Shown: positions 26,593 through 35,729 of the stretch, one piece after another
Numbering within the stretch: the first letter of the stretch is position 1
Layout: each line of letters starts with the position of its first letter
Source: Mycolicibacterium sp. P9-64
GTDB lineage: Bacteria; Actinomycetota; Actinomycetes; Mycobacteriales; Mycobacteriaceae
Length of the DNA: 64,000 nt
NCBI RefSeq assembly: GCF_008329605.1
Contig: NZ_NPKO01000006.1
Coordinates: 186,001 to 250,000 of the forward strand
Direction: 5' to 3'
The notes under the pieces: model-generated
Databases searched by the model: none
What the model was told of the DNA's origin: nothing
The model's input: the letters and a program-made list of their open reading frames with translations, nothing else
Made by a program: the position numbers and the translations under genes

Positions 26593-27509
26593 CGCGCGCT
26601 CCGCTTCGACAAATGCCGAGAGACGTTGTTGGTGGCCAACACCACCGCGATGATCGCCAACGCCGGGAACAGCGTGAGCCAACCGCGTGTGGCGATGTAT
26701 TTGCGCCCGTCGGAGACCAGCAGACCCCACTCCGGCTCGGGGGGTTGGGCGCCGAGCCCAAGGAAGCTCAGGGATGCGATCCAGATGACCGCGATGCCGA
26801 GCTGCACCGCGATGAGCGAGACGGTGGTCGCCATCGAGTTGGGAATCACGTGCCGCCGAAGGATGGTGAATGTCGTGGCCCCACTGGTGATCGCAGCTTC
26901 GACGTAGTTGCTTGCTCTGACTCTGAGAACCTCGGAGCGGATCAGCCTGGCGAACGTCGCCGACGTCGTCAGGCCCACCGCGATCGCCGCGGGTACCAGA
27001 CCGGCATGGCCCGTCCTGGCCGTGTACAGCACCACGATGGCGATGGCCAGGAGGAAGCCCGGGATGGAGAGCAGCACGTCGATGAGGCGCATCAGCACGG
27101 TGTCGCCGAACCCGCCGAACCAGCCGGCGGTTGCACCGAGCACCGATCCGATGACCACTGCCACCCCCACCGCGATGCTCGCTCCGAGTAGCGACGCGCG
27201 TGCTCCGTAGACGATGCGCGCGTACACATCGCGGCCGAGAAGATCGGTTCCGAACCAGTGCTCCGCCGACGGTGGCCGAAGCTTGACGCCGTTGTCGATC
27301 GCGATCGGGTCGTAATGGGTGAACGCACCAGGGATCACCGCCCAGAGAAGAGCGACAGCGAAGATGGCCACCGAGATCATCAGCACCCAGTGCGAGCCCA
27401 GCCAACGCGCGGTCTTCGGCAACGACGGGGGTGTCCGCACCGCCACGTCGGCGGTCCGCTGGCGGGGCTCCTGGCCGGCAGTCGGCTGCTCGGTGACGAT
27501 GGTGCTCAT
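26589..27509 (-). CDS. DppC/OppC-type ABC transporter permease
   Basis: This 306-residue inner-membrane permease begins with a hydrophilic tail (about 35 residues), then TM1 (WVLMISVAIFAVALLWAVIPG). Next comes the diagnostic HWFGTDLLGRDVYARIVYGARASL region and an EAA loop with EVLRVRASNYVEAAITSGAT. The start overlaps the DppB-type gene by ATGA. Confidence 0.93.
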   Translation of the reverse strand: MSTIVTEQPTAGQEPRQRTADVAVRTPPSLPKTARWLGSHWVLMISVAIFAVALLWAVIPGAFTHYDPIAIDNGVKLRPPSAEHWFGTDLLGRDVYARIVYGARASLLGASIAVGVAVVIGSVLGATAGWFGGFGDTVLMRLIDVLLSIPGFLLAIAIVVLYTARTGHAGLVPAAIAVGLTTSATFARLIRSEVLRVRASNYVEAAITSGATTFTILRRHVIPNSMATTVSLIAVQLGIAVIWIASLSFLGLGAQPPEPEWGLLVSDGRKYIATRGWLTLFPALAIIAVVLATNNVSRHLSKRSAR

Positions 27510-28564
27510 GGCATCGACATCTCGACCGGCACGCGACGTGGAACCCGAAGGTTCGGTCGCGGCGCGAGCTCGCGGTCGGGTGCGCTCGCGACCGCATTCC
27601 GGCGGATGCGGCGAGCCGTGACCCGCGGCGCCTTCCGATCGACGAGAATCCTGGGATCGATGAACGGATGGGCGACGTCGACGAGGAAGTTCACCGTCAC
27701 ATAGGCCAGGGATGCCACCAGCACCACACCCTGCAGAACCGGCAGGTCCTGTGTGCTCACCGCCCCCACCGTCAGCTGCCCGATGCCGGGTCGAGCGAAG
27801 ACCGATTCGGTCACGACGGCGCCTGCGATCAACTCGCCGCACGCCAACCCCAACAGGGTGAGCATGGGCATCGATGAATTGCGCAGGACCCCGCGCCGGA
27901 AGACGTATGCCTCGCCTGCGCCGCGGGCATGCAACACGCGGGCGAAGGGGTGTTCCCGTACGGAGCGGATCGACGTCGTGAACACTTGGCCCAGCGGGGC
28001 GGCGATGAGGATGCCCAGAGTGATCGCGGGGGCGATCAGTGCCACGAACGAGCCGTCGTCGGACGCGGGGATCAATCGAAACCCGAACGAGAAGAACTGC
28101 AGCAGAAGGATTCCCACGACGAACGTGGGAATGGAGCCAAACAGTGCCGGCAATGATCCGACGAACTCGCGCAACGACTTCCAGGGGGCGTAGTTGGCGA
28201 CGATCCCGATGAGCACGGAGAACACCACGCCGAACAGCAGCGCCAAGCCGGTGAGTGCAAGTGTGCTCGGCAGAGCGGCCCCAACCAACTCGGTCACGGC
28301 CCGGCCGTCGGTCAGTGAATAGCCCAGGTCCCCGCGCAAGGCGGCGGCCAGTGCCGAACCATACTGCTCCCACAGTGGCCGATCGAGCCCGTAGTACTCG
28401 ATCAACACCTGCGCCTGTTCAGGCGATATCTGCGCTTCCGGGTTCTGGATCCTGTTGTTCACGGCGTCGCCTGGCAACGCGCTCAGCAGGAGGAACGAGA
28501 CGGTGTAGGCAGCCCACAGGACGAGAAGCGCCTGCCCGAACCGCTTGAAGACGTACGTGCGCAC
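27506..28564 (-). CDS. DppB/OppB-type ABC transporter permease
   Basis: This 352-residue permease has the N-terminal TM segment FKRFGQALLVLWAAYTVSFLL, then the LPGDAV and YYGLDRPLWEQY elements of DppB. Its EAA loop is SVREHPFARVLHARGAGEA. The C terminus has an unusually long Arg/Pro-rich cytosolic tail (about 45 residues after the last TM). It is 12 bp downstream of the binding-protein gene. Confidence 0.93.
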   Translation of the reverse strand: MRTYVFKRFGQALLVLWAAYTVSFLLLSALPGDAVNNRIQNPEAQISPEQAQVLIEYYGLDRPLWEQYGSALAAALRGDLGYSLTDGRAVTELVGAALPSTLALTGLALLFGVVFSVLIGIVANYAPWKSLREFVGSLPALFGSIPTFVVGILLLQFFSFGFRLIPASDDGSFVALIAPAITLGILIAAPLGQVFTTSIRSVREHPFARVLHARGAGEAYVFRRGVLRNSSMPMLTLLGLACGELIAGAVVTESVFARPGIGQLTVGAVSTQDLPVLQGVVLVASLAYVTVNFLVDVAHPFIDPRILVDRKAPRVTARRIRRNAVASAPDRELAPRPNLRVPRRVPVEMSMP

Positions 28565-28576
28565 TCCGACCGCCGC

Positions 28577-30211
28577 CTATCCGTTGATCCAGGTGTCGTA
28601 GAACCACGACCGCCCAGTCGATTCGGTGGTGAATCCTTGAACGGTGGGTGCCAGCCCGAACACCTGCGTCTCGTCGTAGAGCGGGATCGAGTACCCCTCG
28701 GAGAAGACGTAGTCCTCGATCGCCTGGATGGCTGCCTTGCGCTTCTCCGGGTCGAACTCGTATGACTGCGCCGCGAGCAGATCGTCGAGCTTCGTGTCCG
28801 GCGGCTCCTTCTCGAGCACGTTCTGGCGGTCGCTCCCATAGGAAGTGCGCAGCACACTCGGCTCCGCGGTCGAGGTCTGCCCCTGAGTGAAGAACCAGTC
28901 CTTGGCCGTCTGTTCCTGGGACTCGTACTCGGTCAGCGACGGGCTGGTGAGCGTGATCTCAACGCCTGCCTCACGCCACTGCGACTGCAGCACCTCGAGC
29001 ACCGACTGCGACACTTGGTAGTACGGCGCCACTCGCTGGTGGATGCTGAGCCGTTTGCCGTCCTTGACGCGGATGCCGTCGGGCCCGGGTCGCCAACCTG
29101 CCGCGTCCAGTATCGACTTCGCCTTCTCGAGGTCGTAGGTCAGATAACTGCTGGGCTCCCCACGAAGTGGCGTGCCCTTTACCAGCGCACCGGTGGGGAT
29201 CGGATAGTTCGGTGAGAGCACCGCCTTGTTGATCGCCTGGCGATCTGTCGCTGCCTGCAACGCCAACCGGACTTGCTTGTCCTGCAACGGTGAGTCGGGG
29301 TTGTCCAACCGCACGGTGAGATCGTTGGTCTCGCCCTGCACCGGGATGGCAACCAGCTCTCCCCCGCCTGATGTCACCGTCTCCTCGTCATATGGGGCGA
29401 TGTTCCTGGCGATCTGGGTCTCCCCCGACTGCAGCGCGCCCACGCGGGTACCGGCCTCGGGCACGGTCTTGAACACGATGCGTGCCAGGTAGGCCTTGCC
29501 GGAATGCTTGGAGCCCGCGGGCGGCCAGTTGTAGTCGTCGCGTCGCTTGAGGGTGACACCGGTCGTGCCGGTCACCGACTCCACGACGAACGGACCAGTA
29601 CCCACCCAGTTGCGCAGATCGCCCTGACCGTTGAGGTCCTTCGCGAGGGTGGCCTTGCCCAGGATCGAGCTGGCTCGGTAGTTGGACAGGATCTGGACGA
29701 AACCGACGTTCGGTTTCGAGAGCCGGACCACCACGGTGTGGTCGTCGACCACGTCGGTGCCGACGTAATTGGTCCAGAACGGGTCCTGGGTGATGCCGAG
29801 TGTCTTATCCCCGAAACCGTGCTGGTCGAAGTTGAGCTTGACTACCTCGGCGTTGAGCGGGCTGCCGTCGCTGAACGTGACCGCGGGCTTGAGCTTGAAG
29901 GTGTAGGCGAGATGGTCGTCACTGATCTGCCACGACTCCGCGAGCCACGGTTTGTAGTCGCCGGTTTCCGGGTCCTGCCAGATCAGGCGTTCTGCCAAGT
30001 TGTTGGCGACCTGACTGTTCGACCAGATCGAGTTCGTCGGCGCCCAGGCCTGGTACTCGACCGGGTCGTAGAACGTCAGTGTTCCGTCGTATACGGGCTG
30101 CCCGACGGGCTCGTTGGTGGAGGCGCCACCGCTGCATGCCGCGACCATGGCGGCCGCTACGGCCGCCGCTGTCGTGGACAGCACGATACGTCGGAAACGG
30201 TTGCTAAACAC
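28577..30211 (-). CDS. peptide/nickel-type ABC substrate-binding lipoprotein
   Basis: This 544-residue family 5 solute-binding protein has a lipoprotein signal: Arg-rich start, hydrophobic stretch, lipobox VAAC with Cys26. The mature part begins with GTLTFYDPVEYQAW, contains the family motif YTFKLKPAVTFSDGSPLNAE and ends in a tryptophan-rich domain. The start is GTG, with AAGGA nine bases upstream. As first gene of the 12-gene operon it defines what is imported. Its family binds oligopeptides, nickel chelates, glutathione or opines, so the ligand may be a small sulfur-containing peptide-like molecule (inference). Confidence 0.93.
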   Translation of the reverse strand: MFSNRFRRIVLSTTAAAVAAAMVAACSGGASTNEPVGQPVYDGTLTFYDPVEYQAWAPTNSIWSNSQVANNLAERLIWQDPETGDYKPWLAESWQISDDHLAYTFKLKPAVTFSDGSPLNAEVVKLNFDQHGFGDKTLGITQDPFWTNYVGTDVVDDHTVVVRLSKPNVGFVQILSNYRASSILGKATLAKDLNGQGDLRNWVGTGPFVVESVTGTTGVTLKRRDDYNWPPAGSKHSGKAYLARIVFKTVPEAGTRVGALQSGETQIARNIAPYDEETVTSGGGELVAIPVQGETNDLTVRLDNPDSPLQDKQVRLALQAATDRQAINKAVLSPNYPIPTGALVKGTPLRGEPSSYLTYDLEKAKSILDAAGWRPGPDGIRVKDGKRLSIHQRVAPYYQVSQSVLEVLQSQWREAGVEITLTSPSLTEYESQEQTAKDWFFTQGQTSTAEPSVLRTSYGSDRQNVLEKEPPDTKLDDLLAAQSYEFDPEKRKAAIQAIEDYVFSEGYSIPLYDETQVFGLAPTVQGFTTESTGRSWFYDTWING

Positions 30212-30506
30212 TGGGTTTCGTCCTTTCCAGCAAAGAACCACAGACGTGTCGTCGGTTTATTGCGCGGCCAACACGGCCAGCGACGGACACGTCGAGAATC
30301 CACACCGGTCGCGCAGATACTGGGAGTAGTCAATCAGCTCCAGAATGGCGCGTCACCGATTCAGTTCACGCTGATCGCAAGCAGACCAACAACATTCGGT
30401 CCCAGTAGAGTCGTTCATCGTTGGTACTCGTGCCGCCGGTTCACTGGGCCCGAAAAAGCTTGCCGTCCGCCGTATCCGGCGTTGCACATGGATTGGACAT
30501 CGATAA
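30212..30506. promoter_or_regulatory. divergent promoter region of the organosulfur-type cluster
   Basis: These 295 bases separate the starts of the 12-gene minus operon and the 3-gene plus operon and must hold both promoters. I see only a weak hairpin (CTGGGAG at 30320-30326 with CTCCAG at 30338-30343) and no strong operator palindrome. No small gene is evident. This is where a sulfur-status regulator would be expected to bind. Confidence 0.45.
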
Positions 30507-31616
30507 GTGACTGCCTTGGAGGCCACCGCGACGACGTCCGCGGGCGCGGTCAGCGCTGCCGACGGTGAACCGCTCATCGCCAGGGCCAAGGAACACGCCG
30601 ACTCGATACTGCGCCCCGCCGCGCTCCTGACGGACCGGCACGGGGTCACCTCCGAAGGTGTATCCCAGCTCGCCGCCCTCGGGCTGCTCAACCACACCGC
30701 CCCGGCAGAGTTCGGTGGGTCCGGCATCAGGCGCGCCGGCGATCGCCGACTTCACGAGATCATCGCCGGCTCTTGCTTCAACACCTGGTTGGTTTGGGCA
30801 CAACACGCGCCGATGATCGGCCGCCTCGCTCTGGAACACCACAAGGGTGCCGAACTGTCGGACTTGTCCCGTGACGTGTTGGCGGGGCGAGTTCTGCTGG
30901 GAGCGGCGATCAGCGACGTCCGGCGGTTCCCGCACTCCTTCATCGCGGCCAGCCGCGCCAGCGACGGTTGGACGTTCTCGGGCACCATTTCCTGGGTCAG
31001 CGGATGGGGCCTCAACACGGTGCTGGTTGTCGCCGCCGTCGAGGCGTCGACCGAGACCGTGCTCACCGCCTTCGTCCCGATCGGCAACCGGGTCCGAGTC
31101 ACCCACCTCGAACTCGGCGCAGTCGGTGGTAGCCGGACGGAACGGGTGACCCTCGACGACGTCTACGTCCCGGCGTCCGATGTCATCCTGCGCCAGTCGC
31201 TAACCGACTGGCGCAAAGAGGATCTCAGCACGGCCGGCGATACTCGGCCACAATACTTCGGCCTAGCTGCGACCGTCCTCGAGGAGCTCGACGAGGCGCC
31301 GCATCGAGGTGCCCAGCGAGTCGCCGACGTCTGGCGACCACGCATCGAGGCGCTGCGTGCCGACGCGTACGGACTCGCCGATGAGGCGACGGCCGTAGCC
31401 GACGAACGGCACCGCATCTCCGAACGGGTGGCCACCAAGGTCGCCACCGGGGAGGCGGTCGGCACGATCACCCGCGCACTCGTCGTAGCCCGGTCCGGAC
31501 GGGGCATCTCTCTCGACGACACAGCGCAGCTACACGCGCGGTCGGCGCTCTTCCTGCTCGTTCAGGGGCAGAGCGCGGATGTCCGAGACGCCCAGCTCGG
31601 CCACCTCGCGCGTTGA
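30507..31616 (+). CDS. acyl-CoA-dehydrogenase-fold oxidoreductase (DszC/SfnB-like)
   Basis: This 369-residue flavoprotein has the acyl-CoA dehydrogenase fold: an N-terminal helical domain with LGLLNHTAPAEFGGSGI, a middle beta domain with FSGTISWVSGWGLNTVLV, and a C-terminal helical part with GRGISLDDTAQLHARSALF. It is shorter than the two minus-strand homologues and lacks their HWRNARTxAxHNP ending. The start is GTG with no clear ribosome site. It heads a plus-strand set with an SsuD-like enzyme and a transporter, and may act on the same substrate class. Confidence 0.78.
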   Translation: MTALEATATTSAGAVSAADGEPLIARAKEHADSILRPAALLTDRHGVTSEGVSQLAALGLLNHTAPAEFGGSGIRRAGDRRLHEIIAGSCFNTWLVWAQHAPMIGRLALEHHKGAELSDLSRDVLAGRVLLGAAISDVRRFPHSFIAASRASDGWTFSGTISWVSGWGLNTVLVVAAVEASTETVLTAFVPIGNRVRVTHLELGAVGGSRTERVTLDDVYVPASDVILRQSLTDWRKEDLSTAGDTRPQYFGLAATVLEELDEAPHRGAQRVADVWRPRIEALRADAYGLADEATAVADERHRISERVATKVATGEAVGTITRALVVARSGRGISLDDTAQLHARSALFLLVQGQSADVRDAQLGHLAR

Positions 31617-31656
31617 GCAGCCGAGTGCATTCACCCAGCCCCGAACAGGAAGACCC

Positions 31657-32745
31657 ATGAGTACCGAATTCCTCTGGTACATACCGAATCAAGTCGATCC
31701 CGGCCACCGCGGCGACACGACCGTTGAAGGTCACAACAGCCTCGACACATTGGTGAGCCACGCGACCGCACTCGAAGACCACGGATGGGCGGGCGCCCTG
31801 ATCGGCGCCGGCTGGGGTCGACCGGACACGTTCACGGTGGCCGCCGCGCTGGCTGCTCGCACCAGGACTTTCGAACCGCTCATCGCGATCCGCCCCGGTT
31901 ACTGGCGGCCAGCCAACTTCGCCGCCGCCGCGGCCACCCTCGACCACCTCAGCGGAGGACGGGTGCGCGTGAACATCGTCTCCGGCAAGGACGATCTGGC
32001 GGCCTACGGCGACTCCGACGGCGACCAGGCCGACCGATACGCGAGGACCCGAGAGTTCCTCCAGCTCGTCCGAAAACTCTGGACCGAGGAGAACGTCACC
32101 TACCGGGGTGAGCACTTCCAGGTCGAGAACTCAACGGTGCTGCCCCGCATCGGCATCCGCGGTGACCGGCGGCACCCCAAGCTCTACTTCGGGGGCTCCT
32201 CGGACGCGGCCGAACGAGTCGCGGCTGCAGAGGCCGACGTCCAACTCTTCTGGGGAGAAACCCTCGACGGCGTCGGAGGGCGGATAGAACGGCTGAAGGA
32301 GCTCAGCGACGAGGTGGGCCGCGAGCACGCGCCGCTGGAGTTCGGCTTGCGCATCACCACGTTCGTACGCGACACCACTGACCAGGCTTGGGCCGACGCC
32401 GAGGCCAAGGTCGCCGAGATGGCTGCCACGCAAGAGGACCACCGATTCGGTGAACATGGAGCGCTGCTGCAGAACCCACACCGGCGGACCGCCGTCGGCC
32501 AGCGGCGCTTGCTCGACCTCGCGGCACGAGGCGAGGTCCTCGACGACAACCTGTACACCAAGCCCGGCCAGTTCGGGGGTGGCGGCGCAGGCACGACCTG
32601 GCTTGTCGGGTCCCCCGACGACGTCGCAAAATCGCTGCGCAAGTACCAGGATCTCGGGATCACCCACTTCGTGCTGTCCGACACTCCCTACTTGCGGGAG
32701 ATCGAAAGGCAGGGCAGCCAGCTGTTGCCTCTGCTGCACGGATGA
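31657..32745 (+). CDS. SsuD-like FMNH2-dependent alkanesulfonate monooxygenase
   Basis: This 362-residue luciferase-family enzyme begins with FLWYIPNQVD, followed by DHGWAGALIGAGWGRPD, IAIRPGYWRPANFAAAAATLDHLSGGR (in parts) and VNIVSGKDDLAAYGD, which are SsuD-type blocks. It ends with a GxTHFVLSDTPYLREIER segment, also typical. SsuD releases sulfite from alkanesulfonates with reduced FMN and oxygen; a partner flavin reductase is not encoded nearby. AGGAAGA precedes the ATG at 31657. The MFS gene starts within its stop codon. Confidence 0.88.
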   Translation: MSTEFLWYIPNQVDPGHRGDTTVEGHNSLDTLVSHATALEDHGWAGALIGAGWGRPDTFTVAAALAARTRTFEPLIAIRPGYWRPANFAAAAATLDHLSGGRVRVNIVSGKDDLAAYGDSDGDQADRYARTREFLQLVRKLWTEENVTYRGEHFQVENSTVLPRIGIRGDRRHPKLYFGGSSDAAERVAAAEADVQLFWGETLDGVGGRIERLKELSDEVGREHAPLEFGLRITTFVRDTTDQAWADAEAKVAEMAATQEDHRFGEHGALLQNPHRRTAVGQRRLLDLAARGEVLDDNLYTKPGQFGGGGAGTTWLVGSPDDVAKSLRKYQDLGITHFVLSDTPYLREIERQGSQLLPLLHG

Positions 32746-33971
32746 CCGCCGAGACCCATTCCCCCACTGCCGTTCCCACCGAACCGACCGTCACGACCAA
32801 GCACCGGCGGCTGCTGATCGCCGTGTTCGCGATCAGCAGCTCCATGGGTTACATCGCGATGATCCAGGTCATTCCGGTGATCCTCATCCCGATGGCTGCT
32901 GATCTCGGAACGTCCCGCACCGCCATTGCCGCGGCGTCGACCATATCCACCCTGACGGGCGCACTAGCTGCCTTCCCCGTCGGGCGGGTTCTCGACCGGT
33001 ACGGCGGACGCGCGGTGATGACATCGGGTGCGGTGATCGGCGCGATCGCGGTCGCGCTATGGGCACAGGCGGATTCGCTGCCCATGATCTACGTCAGTTT
33101 CGTACTCGTCGGGTTCTCCATCACGATGTGCACCTACGAAGCCGCGTTCGCGGTCCTGGTGTTCGCTACCGGTCCTGGTCATCGCGATCGAGCGATCATC
33201 ACCGTCGCGATGATCGCTGGCCTGGCCACCTATCTCGTCTACCCAATCCTCGGCTGGATGAACGATGAGTTTGGTTGGCGAACAACCCTACTCATCCTCG
33301 CCATCGTGTTCGGTGTGACGGCGGTGCCGGGGCATCTGTGGATCATTCCGTCCGGGGCAATGCACCGCAGGCAGGTCGCACACCGGCACGGGGTGCCATT
33401 CGGCACCGCCCTGCGCCAAGGTCGGTTCTGGCTACTGTTGATCGCCTTCGTCGGACAGGCGGGTTCGGTGTCGGCCTTCCTGCTGCTCGCGGTCGCCTTT
33501 CTCGTGGACGTCGGTCACTCGACGACCGCCGCCACGGCGATGCTGGTCGGCATCGGGGTCATGCAGATCCTGTCGCGGCTCGTGCTGACCACCTTCGCCC
33601 GACGGATTCGGCTGGTACCCGCCACGTCGGTCGCCTTCTCGATCCAGGCACTGGGACTCTTGCTTCTGCCACTCGCCGGACTGTCCGTCCCGCTCTGCGT
33701 GCTGTGTGTTGCTGCCGTCGGTGTCGGTCAAGGCATCGGGGTGATCGCCCGTCCGTCGATCCTGGCCGACAGCTTCGGAGTGGCACACTTCGCCAGCGTG
33801 CTGGCCGCCATCACGGTCCCGATGGCGATCGCCCGTGCGGGTATGCCTCTGCTCGCGGCCTGGCTCGGCGACTGGCGGTTCCTGATGATCTGCGGTGCAC
33901 TCGCATTGGTCGGAGCGCTCGCGCTGCTCCCGTTGGTGCGTGTGCCGCCAGTGGGGGCCGCGGGCCACTAG
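32742..33971 (+). CDS. MFS transporter
   Basis: This 409-residue protein has about twelve transmembrane segments. The loop 2-3 motif PVGRVLDRYGGRAVM matches the MFS signature G-x3-D-R-x-G-x-R, and the second half has FARRIRLVPATSV at the equivalent place. ATGA overlap with the SsuD-like gene makes it the last gene of that operon. It could import the sulfonate or export the desulfurised product; the sequence does not decide. Confidence 0.88.
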   Translation: MTAETHSPTAVPTEPTVTTKHRRLLIAVFAISSSMGYIAMIQVIPVILIPMAADLGTSRTAIAAASTISTLTGALAAFPVGRVLDRYGGRAVMTSGAVIGAIAVALWAQADSLPMIYVSFVLVGFSITMCTYEAAFAVLVFATGPGHRDRAIITVAMIAGLATYLVYPILGWMNDEFGWRTTLLILAIVFGVTAVPGHLWIIPSGAMHRRQVAHRHGVPFGTALRQGRFWLLLIAFVGQAGSVSAFLLLAVAFLVDVGHSTTAATAMLVGIGVMQILSRLVLTTFARRIRLVPATSVAFSIQALGLLLLPLAGLSVPLCVLCVAAVGVGQGIGVIARPSILADSFGVAHFASVLAAITVPMAIARAGMPLLAAWLGDWRFLMICGALALVGALALLPLVRVPPVGAAGH

Positions 33972-33995
33972 GACAGATCCGGCGGTGCATGGACG

Positions 33996-35627
33996 ATGAT
34001 GGCGACCATGGGTCACCTCGAGGTCGCGCATGTCGACTACTACCTGCCGGATGGGCGGCTGCTATTGGCCGACGCCAGCTTCCGGGTCGGTCAAGACTCG
34101 GTGGTGGCCCTCGTCGGGCCGAACGGGGCAGGCAAGTCCACGCTGATGCGCCTGATCGCCGGGGAGCTGGCACCCGACGAGGGCACGATCACCACCAGTG
34201 GCGGCCTCGGCGTCATGCCGCAGTTCATCGGATCGGTCCGTGACGATCGGACGGTCCGCGACCTACTCGTCGCGGTCGCCCGGCCGACGGTCACCGCGGC
34301 GGCGAAGGCGGTCGACGCGGCGGAACTGGCGATGATGGAACGCGACGACGAGGCCGCGCAGATGGCCTACGCGCAGGCGCTGAGCGACTGGGGCGATGCG
34401 GGCGGATACGTGGCGGAGACCCTGTGGGACGTATGCACGATGGCTGCCCTTGGCGCGCCCTACGACAAGTGCCAGTGGCGGTCGGTGCGGACCTTGTCGG
34501 GTGGTGAGCAGAAGCGTCTGGTTCTCGAGGCGCTGCTGCGCGGCCCCGACGAGGTGTTGCTCCTCGACGAGCCCGACAACTACCTGGACGTGCCGGGTAA
34601 ACGTTGGCTCGAAGAACAGCTGAAGCTCACCGTCAAGACCGTGCTGTTCGTCTCGCACGACCGGGAGCTGCTGTCGGTGGCCGCCGACATGATCGCCAGT
34701 GTCGAGCCCACGCCCAGCGGCTCGGACGTGTGGGTACACGGCGGCGGGTTCGCGTCCTTCCACGAGGCCCGCGAGCGGCGGTTCGAACGGTTCGAGGAGC
34801 TGCGCCGCCGTTGGGACGAGAAGCACGCCCAGCTGAAGAAGCTCGTCGTGGACATGCGCGGGTACGCGGGGCGCAGCGACGCGATGGCGTCTCGGTACGC
34901 GGCGGCCCAGACCCGGCTGCGGATGTTCGAGGAGGCCGGTCCTCCGCCGGAGCCGCCCCGCAAGCAGGACATCACGATGCGGCTGCGCGGTGGCCGTACC
35001 GGGCTGCGGGCCATCACCTGCCAGGACCTCGAGCTGACCGGGTTGATGAATCCGTTCAGCCTGGAGGTCTTCTACGGCGAGCGGGTTGCGGTGCTGGGCT
35101 CCAACGGTTCTGGGAAGTCGCATTTCCTGCGGCTGCTGGCTGGAGAGGACGTCGCGCACACCGGCACCTGGAAGCTCGGCGCGCGGGTCGTCCCCGGGTT
35201 CTTCGCCCAAACGCACGCCCACCCCGAGCTGGAGAAACGCACCTTGGTCGACATCCTGTGGGAGGCGCACGCCAAGGACCGCGGTGCGGCGATGAATCGG
35301 CTGCGCCGATACGAGCTGGAACGCCAGGGTGATCAGCTGTTCGGGAAGCTCTCCGGCGGCCAGCAGGCCCGCTTCCAGATCCTGCTTCTGGAGCTGGCGG
35401 GCTCGACCGCGTTACTGCTCGACGAGCCCACCGACAACCTCGATCTGGAATCCGCCGAGGCCCTGCAGGAAGGCTTGGAGTTCTACGAGGGCACGGTGCT
35501 GGCCGTCACCCACGATCGCTGGTTTGCCCGGACCTTCGATCGTTTCCTCGTCTTCGGTACCGACGGCAGCGTCCGTGAGACCACCGAACCCGTCTGGGAC
35601 GAGGCAAGAGTCAAGCGCGCCCGCTAG
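33996..35627 (+). CDS. ABC-F family ATP-binding protein
   Basis: This 543-residue soluble protein has tandem ABC domains and no membrane segment: Walker A GPNGAGKST and GSNGSGKSH, signatures LSGGEQKRL and LSGGQQARF, and Walker B segments LLLDEPDNYLD and LLLDEPTDNLDLES. The linker between domains is rich in charged residues (RRFERFEELRRRWDEKH), as in ABC-F proteins that act on the ribosome in translation control or antibiotic protection. Three in-frame ATGs (33996, 33999, 34008) compete for the start. Confidence 0.92.
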   Translation: MMATMGHLEVAHVDYYLPDGRLLLADASFRVGQDSVVALVGPNGAGKSTLMRLIAGELAPDEGTITTSGGLGVMPQFIGSVRDDRTVRDLLVAVARPTVTAAAKAVDAAELAMMERDDEAAQMAYAQALSDWGDAGGYVAETLWDVCTMAALGAPYDKCQWRSVRTLSGGEQKRLVLEALLRGPDEVLLLDEPDNYLDVPGKRWLEEQLKLTVKTVLFVSHDRELLSVAADMIASVEPTPSGSDVWVHGGGFASFHEARERRFERFEELRRRWDEKHAQLKKLVVDMRGYAGRSDAMASRYAAAQTRLRMFEEAGPPPEPPRKQDITMRLRGGRTGLRAITCQDLELTGLMNPFSLEVFYGERVAVLGSNGSGKSHFLRLLAGEDVAHTGTWKLGARVVPGFFAQTHAHPELEKRTLVDILWEAHAKDRGAAMNRLRRYELERQGDQLFGKLSGGQQARFQILLLELAGSTALLLDEPTDNLDLESAEALQEGLEFYEGTVLAVTHDRWFARTFDRFLVFGTDGSVRETTEPVWDEARVKRAR

Positions 35628-35643
35628 GCAATCTCGGCACTCA

Positions 35644-35723
35644 CGTGCATTGCCGGCATGGCAAGCGGTCGACCAATGCACGCCCTGGCGCGACCGTACG
35701 CGAGGCACGGCCGCCCCAGGGCG
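35644..35723. terminator. paired hairpins between convergent genes (candidate bidirectional terminator)
   Basis: Arms CGTGCATTG (35644-35652) and CAATGCACG (35674-35682) are perfect 9-bp inverted repeats. Inside them TTGCC/GGCAA (35650-35654, 35660-35664) can form a competing small hairpin. A second pair, CGCCCTGG (35681-35688) and CCAGGGCG (35716-35723), follows. They fill the gap between the ABC-F gene and the convergent PadR-like gene. Confidence 0.5.
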
Positions 35724-35729
35724 TTCGAA

